DNA of 64,000 nucleotides. It comes from Pseudomonas wuhanensis (GTDB lineage Bacteria; Pseudomonadota; Gammaproteobacteria; Pseudomonadales; Pseudomonadaceae). The stretch's first letter is position 1; every line of letters begins with the position of its first letter. The DNA lies in the NCBI RefSeq assembly GCF_030687395.1, contig NZ_CP117430.1:6262001-6326000 (forward strand), written 5' to 3'. The notes under the pieces were generated by a model. That model had not been told where the DNA came from. It saw only the letters and a program-made list of their open reading frames with translations, and ran no database searches. The position numbers and the translations under genes were made by a program. Of the stretch, positions 54,681-63,173 are shown piece by piece.

Positions 54681-55525
54681 GCACCTATGAAATTCCCGCC
54701 GCAACGGTGAAACCGGGCTCAAAGGTGAAGGGCTCGGCGGTCATTGCGCTGCGTCGCAGTTTGAACACGCGCTGGATCAGTGTACTGACGCTGGTCGCTC
54801 TCGTTGCCATTTGGTGGGCCGTCACAGCCACTGGGTTGATCGAACCGCTGTTCCTGCCGCCGCCGTCTGCCGTGCTGCAAAAAGGCTGGCTGCTGGTAAC
54901 CAGCGGCTACATGGATTCGACCTTGTGGCAGCACCTGGGCGCGAGCCTCAGCCGTATTGGTCTGGGCCTGGGCTTCGCGGTGCTGACCGCCGTGCCGGTG
55001 GGCATCGCCATCGGCCACAACCGCATCGCTCGCGGCATTCTTGATCCACTGATCGAGTTCTATCGCCCGATTCCGCCGCTGGCTTATCTGCCGCTGATCG
55101 TGATCTGGTGCGGTATCGGTGAGTTGTCCAAAGTGTTGCTGATTTACCTGGCGATCTTCGCCCCGATCGCCATTGCCACTGCCACTGGCGTGCGCACTGT
55201 CGACCCGGCGAAATTGCGTGCCGCGCAGTCCTTGGGCGCGACTCGGGCGCAGTTGATTCGGCATGTGATTCTGCCCAGTGCCTTGCCGGACATTTTGACC
55301 GGCGTGCGGATTGGTCTGGGTGTGGGTTGGTCGACGCTGGTGGCCGCCGAGTTGATCGCCGCCACCAGCGGCTTGGGCTTTATGGTGCAGTCAGCGGCGC
55401 AGTTCCTGGTCACCGATGTGGTGGTGCTGGGGATTCTGGTGATCGCGCTGATCGCCTTCGCCATGGAAATGGGCCTGCGTGCGCTGCAACGCAAACTGGT
55501 GCCATGGCACGGCCAGGCTCACTGA
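54677..55525 (+). CDS. tauC: Taurine ABC transporter, permease
   Basis: A 282-residue inner-membrane permease with about six spans and the EAA-type coupling loop region ([20 protein letters not shown]). The N-terminal 40 residues are cytoplasmic and polar, as in TauC. It forms the channel for taurine uptake with TauB. It overlaps tauB by 4 bp; tauD follows after 70 bp. Confidence 0.95.
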   Translation: MSTYEIPAATVKPGSKVKGSAVIALRRSLNTRWISVLTLVALVAIWWAVTATGLIEPLFLPPPSAVLQKGWLLVTSGYMDSTLWQHLGASLSRIGLGLGFAVLTAVPVGIAIGHNRIARGILDPLIEFYRPIPPLAYLPLIVIWCGIGELSKVLLIYLAIFAPIAIATATGVRTVDPAKLRAAQSLGATRAQLIRHVILPSALPDILTGVRIGLGVGWSTLVAAELIAATSGLGFMVQSAAQFLVTDVVVLGILVIALIAFAMEMGLRALQRKLVPWHGQAH

Positions 55526-55529
55526 GTAT

Positions 55530-55566
55530 TCATGTGGGAGCGACCTCGCCACAGATCGCTCCCGCA
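55530..55566. repeat. Degenerate REP-like inverted repeat between tauC and tauD
   Basis: GTGGGAGCGA and TCGCTCCCGC are inverted around a short loop. This could be a processing or attenuation hairpin inside the tau transcript. Confidence 0.45.
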
Positions 55567-55595
55567 GTCGACGCCCCGGATTGAAGAGAACCACT

Positions 55596-56438
55596 ATGAG
55601 CCACCTGACCATCGTCCCCTTAAGCTCGGCACTCGGCGCGCAAATCAGCGGCATCGACATCAGCCAGCCGCTGAACCTGGAACAACGCGACGCCATCGAG
55701 CAGGCACTGCTCAAGTATCAAGTGCTGTTCTTCCGCGACCAGCCGATCGAGCCGCAACAACAAGCGCGATTCGCCGCCTATTTCGGTGACCTGCACATCC
55801 ACCCGATCTACCCGAACGTGCCGGAGCAACCGGAAGTGCTGATCCTCGATACCGCCATCACCGACGTGCGGGACAACGCGATTTGGCACACCGACGTGAC
55901 CTTCCTGCCGACCCCGGCGATGGGTGCAGTGCTCAGCGCCAAACTGCTGCCGGAGTTTGGCGGTGACACGCTGTGGGCCAGTGGTATTGCGGCATATGAA
56001 GCGCTGTCCGCGCCGATGAAAACCCTGCTCGAAGGGCTGACCGCTACTCACGACTTCACCCGCTCGTTCCCGCTGGAACGCTATGGCAATACACCAGAAG
56101 CCTTAACCCAGTGGGAAGAAGCCCGGCGCAAAAACCCACCGTTACCGCACCCGGTGATTCGCACGCATCCGGTAAGCGGGCGCCGGTCGTTGTTCGTCAA
56201 TGAAGGGTTCACGTCGAAGATCAATGAGCTTTCGGAAACGGAAAGCGAGGTGATTCTGAAATTCTTGTTCGCCTACACCACACGGCCGGAATTCACCATC
56301 CGTTGGCGCTGGCAGAAAGACGACATCGCCTTCTGGGACAATCGCGTGACCCAGCATCACGCCGTGGATGATTACCGCCCGGCGCGGCGGGTGATGCAGC
56401 GGGCAACGGTGTTGGGGGATGTGCCGTTTTTCCGTTGA
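55596..56438 (+). CDS. tauD: Taurine dioxygenase
   Basis: A 280-residue Fe(II)/2-oxoglutarate dioxygenase. It converts taurine to aminoacetaldehyde and sulfite, releasing sulfur for cysteine synthesis. The iron ligands are visible as HTD in [14 protein letters not shown] and the distal His in [11 protein letters not shown]. The 2-oxoglutarate arginine is in [12 protein letters not shown]. The start is the ATG at 55596 with GAAGAGAA upstream. It completes tauABCD. Confidence 0.96.
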   Translation: MSHLTIVPLSSALGAQISGIDISQPLNLEQRDAIEQALLKYQVLFFRDQPIEPQQQARFAAYFGDLHIHPIYPNVPEQPEVLILDTAITDVRDNAIWHTDVTFLPTPAMGAVLSAKLLPEFGGDTLWASGIAAYEALSAPMKTLLEGLTATHDFTRSFPLERYGNTPEALTQWEEARRKNPPLPHPVIRTHPVSGRRSLFVNEGFTSKINELSETESEVILKFLFAYTTRPEFTIRWRWQKDDIAFWDNRVTQHHAVDDYRPARRVMQRATVLGDVPFFR

Positions 56439-56465
56439 GCCCCGGAACTCTTTATTCACTTTGAT

Positions 56466-56568
56466 GGCCCCATCGCGAGCAAGCTCGCTCCCACAGTGGA
56501 TCTGTGCTGACCACAAGTTCTGTGGCCAACCGATAACTTTGTGGGAGCGAGCCTGCTCGCGATAGGGC
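56466..56568. repeat. REPIN, copy 4
   Basis: CATCGCGAGCAAGCTCGCTC and the inverted GAGCGAGCCTGCTCGCGAT unit, about 55 bp apart, between the convergent tauD and aldo/keto reductase genes. Confidence 0.88.
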
Positions 56569-56602
56569 CAAAACAGGCACCAGAAGATCCGGCGCCGAAC
56601 AC

Positions 56603-57640
56603 TTACTCCGCCGTCGAAGGCTTCTCCCACAAATTGACCCCACCCTCCTGGGCAAACCGATCAATCTCCGCCAGTTCTTCCACGCTAAAACTCAGGTTCT
56701 TCAACGCCCCGACGTTCTCGATGATCTGCTCCGGCCGGCTCGCGCCAATCAGCGCCGAGGTCACCCGTGGATCGCGCAAGGTCCAGGCCAACGCCAGTTG
56801 CGCCAGGCTCTGACCACGGCGCTTGGCGATTTCATTGAGCGCCCGCACATGGGTGATGTTGGCTTCGGACAGGTGTGACGCCTGCAACGAACCACCGCCC
56901 GGACGATTGACCCGCGCATCCGCTGGCACGCCATTGAGGTACTTGTCGGTCAACAGCCCCTGAGCCAATGGCGTGAAGGCGATCACGCCGGTGCCGAGCT
57001 CATCGGTGGTGTCCAGCAGGTCCTTTTCCACCCAGCGATTCAGCAGGTTGTAAGCCGGTTGATGAATCAGCAATGGCACTTTCCACTCTTTCAGCAACCC
57101 GGCGATTTCACGGGTTTTCACCCCGGAATAGGACGAGATGCCGATGTACAACGCCTTACCCTGCTGCACGGCGGTGGCCAGTGCGCTGGCGGTTTCTTCC
57201 AGCGGCGTGTCCGGGTCGAAGCGGTGGGAATAGAAGATGTCCACGTAGTCGAGGCCCAGGCGTTGCAGGCTCTGGTCGAGGCTGGCCAATATGTATTTAC
57301 GAGACCCCCCGCCCTGGCCGTAAGGGCCGGCCCACATATCCCAACCGGCCTTGCTGGAGATGATCAACTCGTCGCGGTACTGCTTGAAGTCTTCGCGCAG
57401 CAAACGACCGAAATTGATCTCGGCGCTGCCATACGGTGGGCCGTAGTTGTTGGCCAGGTCGAAATGGTTGATACCGAGATCGAACGCCGTACGCAGCAAT
57501 GAGCGCTGGGTGTCGATCGGCGTACTGTCGCCGAAGTTGTGCCACAAGCCCAGGGACAGTGCCGGTAGCACCAACCCGCTGCGGCCTACACGGCGGTAAG
57601 GGATGGAATCGTAGCGATTTTCGGCAGCGGTGTAGGTCAT
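56603..57640 (-). CDS. Aldo/keto reductase, L-glyceraldehyde-3-phosphate reductase type (YghZ)
   Basis: A 345-residue NADPH-dependent aldo/keto reductase. The N-terminal YRRVGRSGLVLPALSLGLWH opening and GINHFDLANNYGPPYGSAE (Asp, Tyr) are visible, with ELIISSKAGWDMW for the catalytic Lys and DYVDIFYSHRFDPDTPLEE for the His. The C-terminal cofactor part ends IGASRPEQIIEN. It closely resembles E. coli YghZ, which reduces L-glyceraldehyde 3-phosphate and methylglyoxal. It is monocistronic. Confidence 0.92.
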   Translation of the reverse strand: MTYTAAENRYDSIPYRRVGRSGLVLPALSLGLWHNFGDSTPIDTQRSLLRTAFDLGINHFDLANNYGPPYGSAEINFGRLLREDFKQYRDELIISSKAGWDMWAGPYGQGGGSRKYILASLDQSLQRLGLDYVDIFYSHRFDPDTPLEETASALATAVQQGKALYIGISSYSGVKTREIAGLLKEWKVPLLIHQPAYNLLNRWVEKDLLDTTDELGTGVIAFTPLAQGLLTDKYLNGVPADARVNRPGGGSLQASHLSEANITHVRALNEIAKRRGQSLAQLALAWTLRDPRVTSALIGASRPEQIIENVGALKNLSFSVEELAEIDRFAQEGGVNLWEKPSTAE

Positions 57641-57806
57641 CGAATCCTCTCTTGTCTGTCTTGAATGTGGTATCGACTGCTTTGCAAGTTGCCCAGCATA
57701 CGCTTGGACAAACGCCGATAAACCTCGGACTCGAGAAAATGCTGAAACGTTTCACAGATTATTAAATCTGACCTGCCGCCATAGAGCCGCTATCCACCCT
57801 CAACGT

Positions 57807-58208
57807 TCATGCCGACAACTCACGCAGCGCCGCAGCCGCCAAAAAGCCAGATCTTGAGCTGTATCGCTGATCTCGTCTGACCGTCTGGTCGATACGCTCA
57901 AGCAATTGCTCAGGAAGCGTGGCATTGAAGCGCACCGACTTGCCGAAGTAAGGCGTGATATCGAAGTCGACCACACCCCACACACCGCCAGCGTAATCAG
58001 GGTTATCAAGATGAGCGTCAATTTCACGCACCTGCGGCAGTGGATCACCATCGGCGACCAGACCTTCGTAGTGCAAAGCCAACGCTTCTTTCACGTTTTC
58101 AAATGCCTGCGCCACAGTAGCGCCTGCGGAGAAGCATCCCGGCACGTCCGGGATAATCACTCCGTATTCTGAGTCGGCATCCTTGTGCAGAACGACCGGG
58201 AATTTCAT
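57807..58208 (-). CDS. hicB: HicB-type antitoxin
   Basis: A 133-residue antitoxin. The N-terminal degenerate RNase-H-like HicB domain (KFPVVLHKDADSEYGVIIPD, then GCFSAGATVAQAFENVKEAL) is followed by a C-terminal ribbon-helix-helix domain (RFNATLPEQLLERIDQTVRR). It binds HicA and represses its own promoter. The ATG at 58208 has AAGGA upstream. It follows hicA after 59 bp, the common HicA-then-HicB order. Confidence 0.93.
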   Translation of the reverse strand: MKFPVVLHKDADSEYGVIIPDVPGCFSAGATVAQAFENVKEALALHYEGLVADGDPLPQVREIDAHLDNPDYAGGVWGVVDFDITPYFGKSVRFNATLPEQLLERIDQTVRRDQRYSSRSGFLAAAALRELSA

Positions 58209-58267
58209 TTCGATGAGTCCTTCCTGTGATGTGGCCCCTTCGAGGCTTTCGTTTCCGATGTCGGGCC

Positions 58268-58450
58268 TCATTTCAGACCCGCATGTTTCAATATGCTGTT
58301 GATCGTGCCTTTGGGAAGATCCGAATCAGGGTGCTTTATCGTCACCCTGCCTGACTTGCACGAATGCTTGTACTGATGGTGGCTACCTTTCACGGCCACC
58401 AGATACCAACCATCCTCCTCGATCATCCTGATCATTTCCCGACTTCGCAT
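58268..58450 (-). CDS. hicA: HicA-type mRNA interferase toxin
   Basis: A 60-residue double-stranded-RNA-binding-like toxin with the catalytic His24 in VAVKGSHHQYKHSCK and the typical end LPKGTINSILKHAGLK. It cleaves mRNA when not bound by HicB. The start is the ATG at 58450; the extra eight residues upstream are not family-like. The promoter region 58451-58560 is AT-rich and should hold the autoregulatory site. Confidence 0.92.
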   Translation of the reverse strand: MRSREMIRMIEEDGWYLVAVKGSHHQYKHSCKSGRVTIKHPDSDLPKGTINSILKHAGLK

Positions 58451-58578
58451 CACCTTCGTCCTTGTGGGCAGCATCTGCTGAGCACATTACGTGATGATCA
58501 CATCTTTAATACACACGATACACACTCTAATAAATATTAGCCTAACTCAAGCAAGCCAGATTGCCCGCGGACCATCGG

Positions 58579-59469
58579 TTATCGGGCCCCCGCAAACACC
58601 TCCCCCAACCAATCCACAAACACCCGAACCCGTGGTGACATGTGTTTGTTATGGGGATACAACACGGAAACCGGCATCGTTGGCGGTGGTGTGTCGACCA
58701 GGATTTCCTGCACCACCCCTTGGGAAATCAGCGTTTCCATTCGGTAATGCGGGCACTGTATAAGGCCCAGGCCTGCAATCGCCGAGGCTGCATAAATCTC
58801 CGCACCGAACACCGACAATGCGCCATCGATGGTCACTTCCTGCAGCTCGCCATCGACCATGAATTCAAACGGAAACAACTTGGCGGTGGTGCGCGAAACG
58901 TAGTTCACCGCGCGGTGGTTTTTCAGGTCTTCGAGATTTTTCGGTTCGCCGTATTTGCGCAGGTAGGCGGGGCTGGCGCAGGTGATCTGGCGCAGGTTGG
59001 CGACACGTTTACCGATCAGTGCCGAGTCGCCCAAGGTACCGGCGCGTAACACGCAATCAACGCCTTCTGCGATCAGGTCGACGAAGCGATCGGCCTCGCT
59101 GATGGACAGTTCGATGTCCGGGTAACGCGCCATGAATTGCGGCAACGCGGGGATCACGAAGTGCTTGGCCAAGGTGCCGTGCAGATCCACTCGCAACCGC
59201 CCTTTCGGCGCCACGCTGCGGAATGCCAGTTCGGCTTCTTCCAGTTCCGCCAGCAACTGCACGCACCGCAAGTAGTACGCCTCGCCATCCAGCGTAGGAC
59301 GCACCTTGCGGGTGCTGCGCTCAAGTAAACGCGTACCGAGCCAGGCTTCGAACTGATTCAGCGTGTGAGTCAGGGTCGCCCGCGGCAGATTCAGGTCATT
59401 GGCCGCCAGCGTGAAGCTGCTGCGCTCGTAGATTCGCACGAAAACCTTCATCGCTTTGACTTGATCCAC
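58579..59469 (-). CDS. LysR-family regulator, divergent from an SDR gene
   Basis: A 296-residue LysR-type regulator. The helix-turn-helix is in residues 1-60 (MKVFVRIYERSSFTLAANDL), followed by the substrate domain. It is of the sort that controls a neighbouring oxidoreductase gene (CrgA/DhcR-like group). The divergent gap 59470-59595 contains TTGTTGGCAATTATTGAACA, a possible T-N11-A operator. It likely regulates the adjacent SDR gene; the inducer is unknown. Confidence 0.88.
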   Translation of the reverse strand: MDQVKAMKVFVRIYERSSFTLAANDLNLPRATLTHTLNQFEAWLGTRLLERSTRKVRPTLDGEAYYLRCVQLLAELEEAELAFRSVAPKGRLRVDLHGTLAKHFVIPALPQFMARYPDIELSISEADRFVDLIAEGVDCVLRAGTLGDSALIGKRVANLRQITCASPAYLRKYGEPKNLEDLKNHRAVNYVSRTTAKLFPFEFMVDGELQEVTIDGALSVFGAEIYAASAIAGLGLIQCPHYRMETLISQGVVQEILVDTPPPTMPVSVLYPHNKHMSPRVRVFVDWLGEVFAGAR

Positions 59470-59595
59470 GCGGGGGCTCCTGACGATCGATTGTTGGCAA
59501 TTATTGAACAGTCAAGCCAACTCTCATGCATTTATCGCCCTGAGTAAACATGTGAGTCTGGCTCCACTTCAAACCCCTCCCAAGGAATCAACACC

Positions 59596-60336
59596 ATGAC
59601 TACTCAAACTTTGAAAGTTGCCATCGTGACCGGCGCCTCCCGCGGCATAGGTGCCGTGATCGCCAGACAACTCGCCAGCGAAGGGTTCGCCGTTGCCATC
59701 AACTACGCCAACAGCGCCACTGAAGCATCAAAACTGGTGGTGGAGTTGCGTCAGGCCGGGCATCAGGCCATAGCGGTCAAGGCTGACGTGGCCAATGCCG
59801 ACGACGTGCGCCGGTTGTTCGATGACACTGAAGCGCAACTGGGCAAGGTCGATGTGCTGATCAACAACGCCGGCATCCTCAAAGTGATGCCGTTGGCGCA
59901 GCACACGGACGAACTGTTCGAGCAGACCTTCAACATCCACGCGCGCGGCACGTTCAACACTTTGCGTGAAGCGGCGACGCGTTTGAACAGCGGTGGCCGG
60001 ATCATCAACTTCTCCAGCAGCACCGTTGGCCTCAACTTGCCGGGCTACGCGGTGTACATCGCCAGCAAAGCGGCAGTGGAATCCCTGACCCAGGTGTTTG
60101 CCAAGGAAATGCGTGGTCGCAACATTACCGTCAACGCGGTGGCACCTGGCCCGGTGGCGACGGAGCTGTTTTTGCACGGCAAGAGTGAAGAGCAAATCCA
60201 GAACTTCGCCAAGATGCCTCCACTGGAGCGTTTGGGTCAGCCGGAGGATATTGCTCGCGTTGTGTCGTTTCTGGTGGGGCCGGATTCGGCTTGGGTGAAT
60301 GGGCAAATTCTGCGGGTGAATGGTGGGTTGGTTTAA
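59596..60336 (+). CDS. SDR-family oxidoreductase (3-oxoacyl-ACP-reductase-like)
   Basis: A 246-residue classical SDR. The nucleotide motif TGASRGIG is near residue 13 and NNAG near residue 90. Catalytic Ser is in NFSSSTVG, and the YxxxK motif is intact in GYAVYIASKAAVESL. The C-terminus ends VNGQILRVNGGLV. It is transcribed divergently from a LysR regulator, which suggests induction by its substrate. Contrast with the SDR at 1636, where the Tyr is missing. Confidence 0.92.
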   Translation: MTTQTLKVAIVTGASRGIGAVIARQLASEGFAVAINYANSATEASKLVVELRQAGHQAIAVKADVANADDVRRLFDDTEAQLGKVDVLINNAGILKVMPLAQHTDELFEQTFNIHARGTFNTLREAATRLNSGGRIINFSSSTVGLNLPGYAVYIASKAAVESLTQVFAKEMRGRNITVNAVAPGPVATELFLHGKSEEQIQNFAKMPPLERLGQPEDIARVVSFLVGPDSAWVNGQILRVNGGLV

Positions 60337-60370
60337 CTATGCTCGATGTATTGGGGTGAGCAGTAAGGAC

Positions 60371-60470
60371 GCCTTCGCGGGCAAACCCGCTCCCACAGGG
60401 ATCGGTAGTGAACACAATTCCTGTGAACACCCGCGACCACTGTGGGAGCGGGCTTGCCCGCGAAGACGGC
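60371..60470. repeat. REPIN, copy 5
   Basis: GCCTTCGCGGGCAAACCCGC and the inverted GCGGGCTTGCCCGCGAAGAC unit, about 50 bp apart. It sits in the plus-strand gap between the SDR gene and the small membrane-protein gene. Confidence 0.9.
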
Positions 60471-60508
60471 CTCAAAGACACCACAAATCTGAAGGGGAGG
60501 AACGCACC

Positions 60509-60769
60509 ATGCACACCACCATCATCATCTTCTTCGGCCTGGTCCTTCTGGCGCTGATGCTGTTCATCGGCGAGAAAATCGGTTTCCCCCGCCAGACCCT
60601 GGCCTACAGCTTTGTCGTGCTGTGGCTGGCGTTGACCTTGATCAACGGCGTGGTCGGCATGGTCAACGCCGGCCAGCCGTTGAGCACCGAACTGGTGGTG
60701 GGTAGCGCGGTATTCGGCGTACCGGTGGCCGCGCTGGTGTTGTTCATGACGATGAGCACCGACGCCTGA
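60509..60769 (+). CDS. Small inner-membrane protein (86 aa)
   Basis: An 86-residue hydrophobic protein with three predicted membrane segments: IIIFFGLVLLALMLFI, YSFVVLWLALTLINGVVGMV and VVGSAVFGVPVAALVLFMT. GGGGAGG precedes the ATG. It lies tail-to-tail with betT, 24 bp apart. I do not recognise a function; small proteins of this layout are annotated as hypothetical in Pseudomonas. Confidence 0.75.
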   Translation: MHTTIIIFFGLVLLALMLFIGEKIGFPRQTLAYSFVVLWLALTLINGVVGMVNAGQPLSTELVVGSAVFGVPVAALVLFMTMSTDA

Positions 60770-60793
60770 CAAGACGTCAGCGCCCCTCCTCAA

Positions 60794-62788
60794 TCAACGC
60801 ACCAGGTGCAAAAACTGCATGTGCCGTTCGTACTGGTCAAGGATGTCGTTGATGACCTGCTCCTTGGTGTAGCCCACCAGATCGTAATCCTGACTGCCCT
60901 CGCTCAAATGCACTTCGGCCCGATGGTAACGGCGGTTGTTGAGTTGCTTGGAACCCATGCCGCCACGGGCGAACGACGGCGTGAAGTAACCGCGCATCTG
61001 CACCTGATAGATGAACGGATGCAGTTCGCCATGACCGATCTCCAGGCTGACGTTGTCATTGGCCGGATCGGGCTGAGTGACCACGTGCAAGCCCTTCTCG
61101 ACGAACACTGCCGTCACCTCTTCAATCGCCGGGCGCACCGTGGTATCGAGGAAGCGATAGACCTCATCCCGCGACGGGAAATGCACTGCCTGACTCAAGC
61201 GCTGACGCCATCCACCGCGCCGTGATCCGGACACCGGCGCAAGGGAATGCAGTTGCGCGATCTGCTTCTGCGATTCCAGATAAAACGCCTTGTGCAGCCC
61301 CCACATCATCAGCAGCAAAATCATCGAGAACGGCAACGAGGTCAGCACCACCGCTGACTTCAAAGCATCGATGCTGCCGGAGAACAGCAGCGCGCTGGTC
61401 ACCAGCGCGGTCATCGCGCCCCAGAACACTCGCAGCCATTTCGGCCCGTCTTCATCCGGGTTACCGCCCTTGGCGGACAACGTCGACAGCACCACGGTGC
61501 CCGAATCGGCTGAGGTCACGAAGAACACGAAGCTGATGAACACCGTGACCGCAATCACGGTTTTGCTCCACGGGTAGGTTTCCAATAGCAAGTACAGGGT
61601 CATCGACGGGTTGTCGATGGCCGACAGGCCGAGCGCGCTCATGCCGTGGTTGAGGACTTGGTCAATGGCGCTATTGCCAAAGATCGACATCCACGCCAGG
61701 GTGAAACCGAGCGGGATCAACAGCACGCCGAAGACGAATTCACGAATGGTCCGGCCACGGGAAATCCGCGCGATGAACAGGCCCACGAACGGCGACCATG
61801 CAATCCACCAAGCCCAGTAGAACACCGTCCAGCCGCCCAGCCAGTCGCTGGGTTTGTCGTAGGCGTAGAGGTCGAAACTCTTCATCGGCAAGGCGCCGAG
61901 GTAGTCGCCGATGTTCTGGATCAGTGTATTGAGCAAGTGCTGGGTGGGGCCGGCGAACAACACGAACAGCAGCAGCGCACAGGCCAGCAGCATGTTGATG
62001 TCGGACATCACCCGCACGCCTTTATCGACGCCGGACACCGCGACGATGATCGCCGCGCCCATCATCAGCGTGATCAGGCCGACCTGAATCCATTGGGTGT
62101 GGGCGATGCCGAACAGGTAGTCCAGGCCCGAGTTGAGGTGCAATACGCCAAAGCCCATGTCGGCACCGAGGCCGAACACTGTGGCGATGATGCCGAAGCC
62201 ATCCACTGCGTAACCGATGGGGCCGTTGATGCGCTTGCCGATCAGTGGATACAGCGCCGAACGCAGGGCCAGCGGCAGGTTATGTCGATAGGCGAAATAG
62301 GCCAGCGCCATGCCGACAAAGGCGAACACGCCCCAGCCGTGCAGGCCCCAGTGCAGAAACAGAATCTGCATCGCCTGACGTGCCGCATCCGCCGTGCCAG
62401 CCTCGCCTTGCGGCGGTTGTGCCAAGTGCGTCAGCGGTTCGGACACGCAAAAGAAAAACAGCGTGATGCTGATCCCGGCAGCGAACAGCATGCCGGCCCA
62501 GGACAGGTAGCTGAATTCGGGCTCGTCGTGGTCGGCACCGAGCTTGATCTTGCCGTAGCCAGACAAGGCGGTGACCACCACGAAGACCAGATACAGCGTC
62601 ATCGCGAGCATGTAGTACCAGCCGACCGTATTGGCCGCCCAGTTTTGTGCTTGCAACAGCCAGGCACCGGCCTGTTCGGGCATCGCCATGACCACAACGG
62701 CGAACAACAAAATAAAGGTCGCCGCGAAATAAAAAACCGGCGGATTCATGCGGACCTGGCCGCTTGTGGGGGTGGACGGTGCACTCAT
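60794..62788 (-). CDS. betT: BCCT-family choline transporter BetT
   Basis: A 664-residue transporter with 12 membrane segments and the BCCT tryptophan-rich motif WTVFYWAWWIAWSPFVGLFI. An extended C-terminal cytoplasmic domain of about 150 residues (from KAFYLESQKQIAQL on) senses osmolarity in the E. coli and Pseudomonas BetT types. It imports choline with protons for glycine betaine synthesis. A 28-bp perfect palindrome 93 bp upstream is a candidate BetI operator. betIBA are not in the window. Confidence 0.93.
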   Translation of the reverse strand: MSAPSTPTSGQVRMNPPVFYFAATFILLFAVVVMAMPEQAGAWLLQAQNWAANTVGWYYMLAMTLYLVFVVVTALSGYGKIKLGADHDEPEFSYLSWAGMLFAAGISITLFFFCVSEPLTHLAQPPQGEAGTADAARQAMQILFLHWGLHGWGVFAFVGMALAYFAYRHNLPLALRSALYPLIGKRINGPIGYAVDGFGIIATVFGLGADMGFGVLHLNSGLDYLFGIAHTQWIQVGLITLMMGAAIIVAVSGVDKGVRVMSDINMLLACALLLFVLFAGPTQHLLNTLIQNIGDYLGALPMKSFDLYAYDKPSDWLGGWTVFYWAWWIAWSPFVGLFIARISRGRTIREFVFGVLLIPLGFTLAWMSIFGNSAIDQVLNHGMSALGLSAIDNPSMTLYLLLETYPWSKTVIAVTVFISFVFFVTSADSGTVVLSTLSAKGGNPDEDGPKWLRVFWGAMTALVTSALLFSGSIDALKSAVVLTSLPFSMILLLMMWGLHKAFYLESQKQIAQLHSLAPVSGSRRGGWRQRLSQAVHFPSRDEVYRFLDTTVRPAIEEVTAVFVEKGLHVVTQPDPANDNVSLEIGHGELHPFIYQVQMRGYFTPSFARGGMGSKQLNNRRYHRAEVHLSEGSQDYDLVGYTKEQVINDILDQYERHMQFLHLVR

Positions 62789-62880
62789 GAAAGGTGCACC
62801 TCAAAGGGGTGAAACAGGGCAATCAATAACGGACTCGGCAAAGGCAAGCCTCCTGTTGTGAGCGGGCAGCAAACCGGCGG

Positions 62881-62908
62881 TTTAACTTGAATGAGCGTTC
62901 AAGTTAAA
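62881..62908. promoter_or_regulatory. Palindromic operator upstream of betT (BetI/TetR-type candidate)
   Basis: TTTAACTTGAA-TGAGCG-TTCAAGTTAAA: 11-bp perfect inverted arms around a 6-bp centre, 93 bp before the betT start. Spacing and the TTGAAN6TTCAA core fit TetR-family sites such as those of BetI. The gap 62789-63173 otherwise holds only a REPIN. Confidence 0.6.
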
Positions 62909-63049
62909 CATGGATAGGGGGCTAAGGACTAATCGCAGGGCTGGGCGGTCGCTTTCCTACACTAGTTCAAGGAAGGGTATGACGCGGGGTTTGCGGGATT
63001 CGTTCGGCGGGAAATTAGCTAGATGCCATTATCTCGGCCTGGCCTGAAA

Positions 63050-63143
63050 CCATCGCGGGCAAGCCCGCTCCCACAGGTTTCGTGTCGTTCACGGAATTAC
63101 CGTTCGACACAAACCCTGTGGGAGCGTGGCTTGCCCGCGATGG
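63050..63143. repeat. REPIN, copy 6
   Basis: CCATCGCGGGCAAGCCCGCTC with the inverted GAGCGTGGCTTGCCCGCGATGG unit, separated by about 45 bp, in the betT-epsC gap. Confidence 0.9.
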
Positions 63144-63173
63144 CGTCAGAAAGACCACTAGAGATTTTGGACC

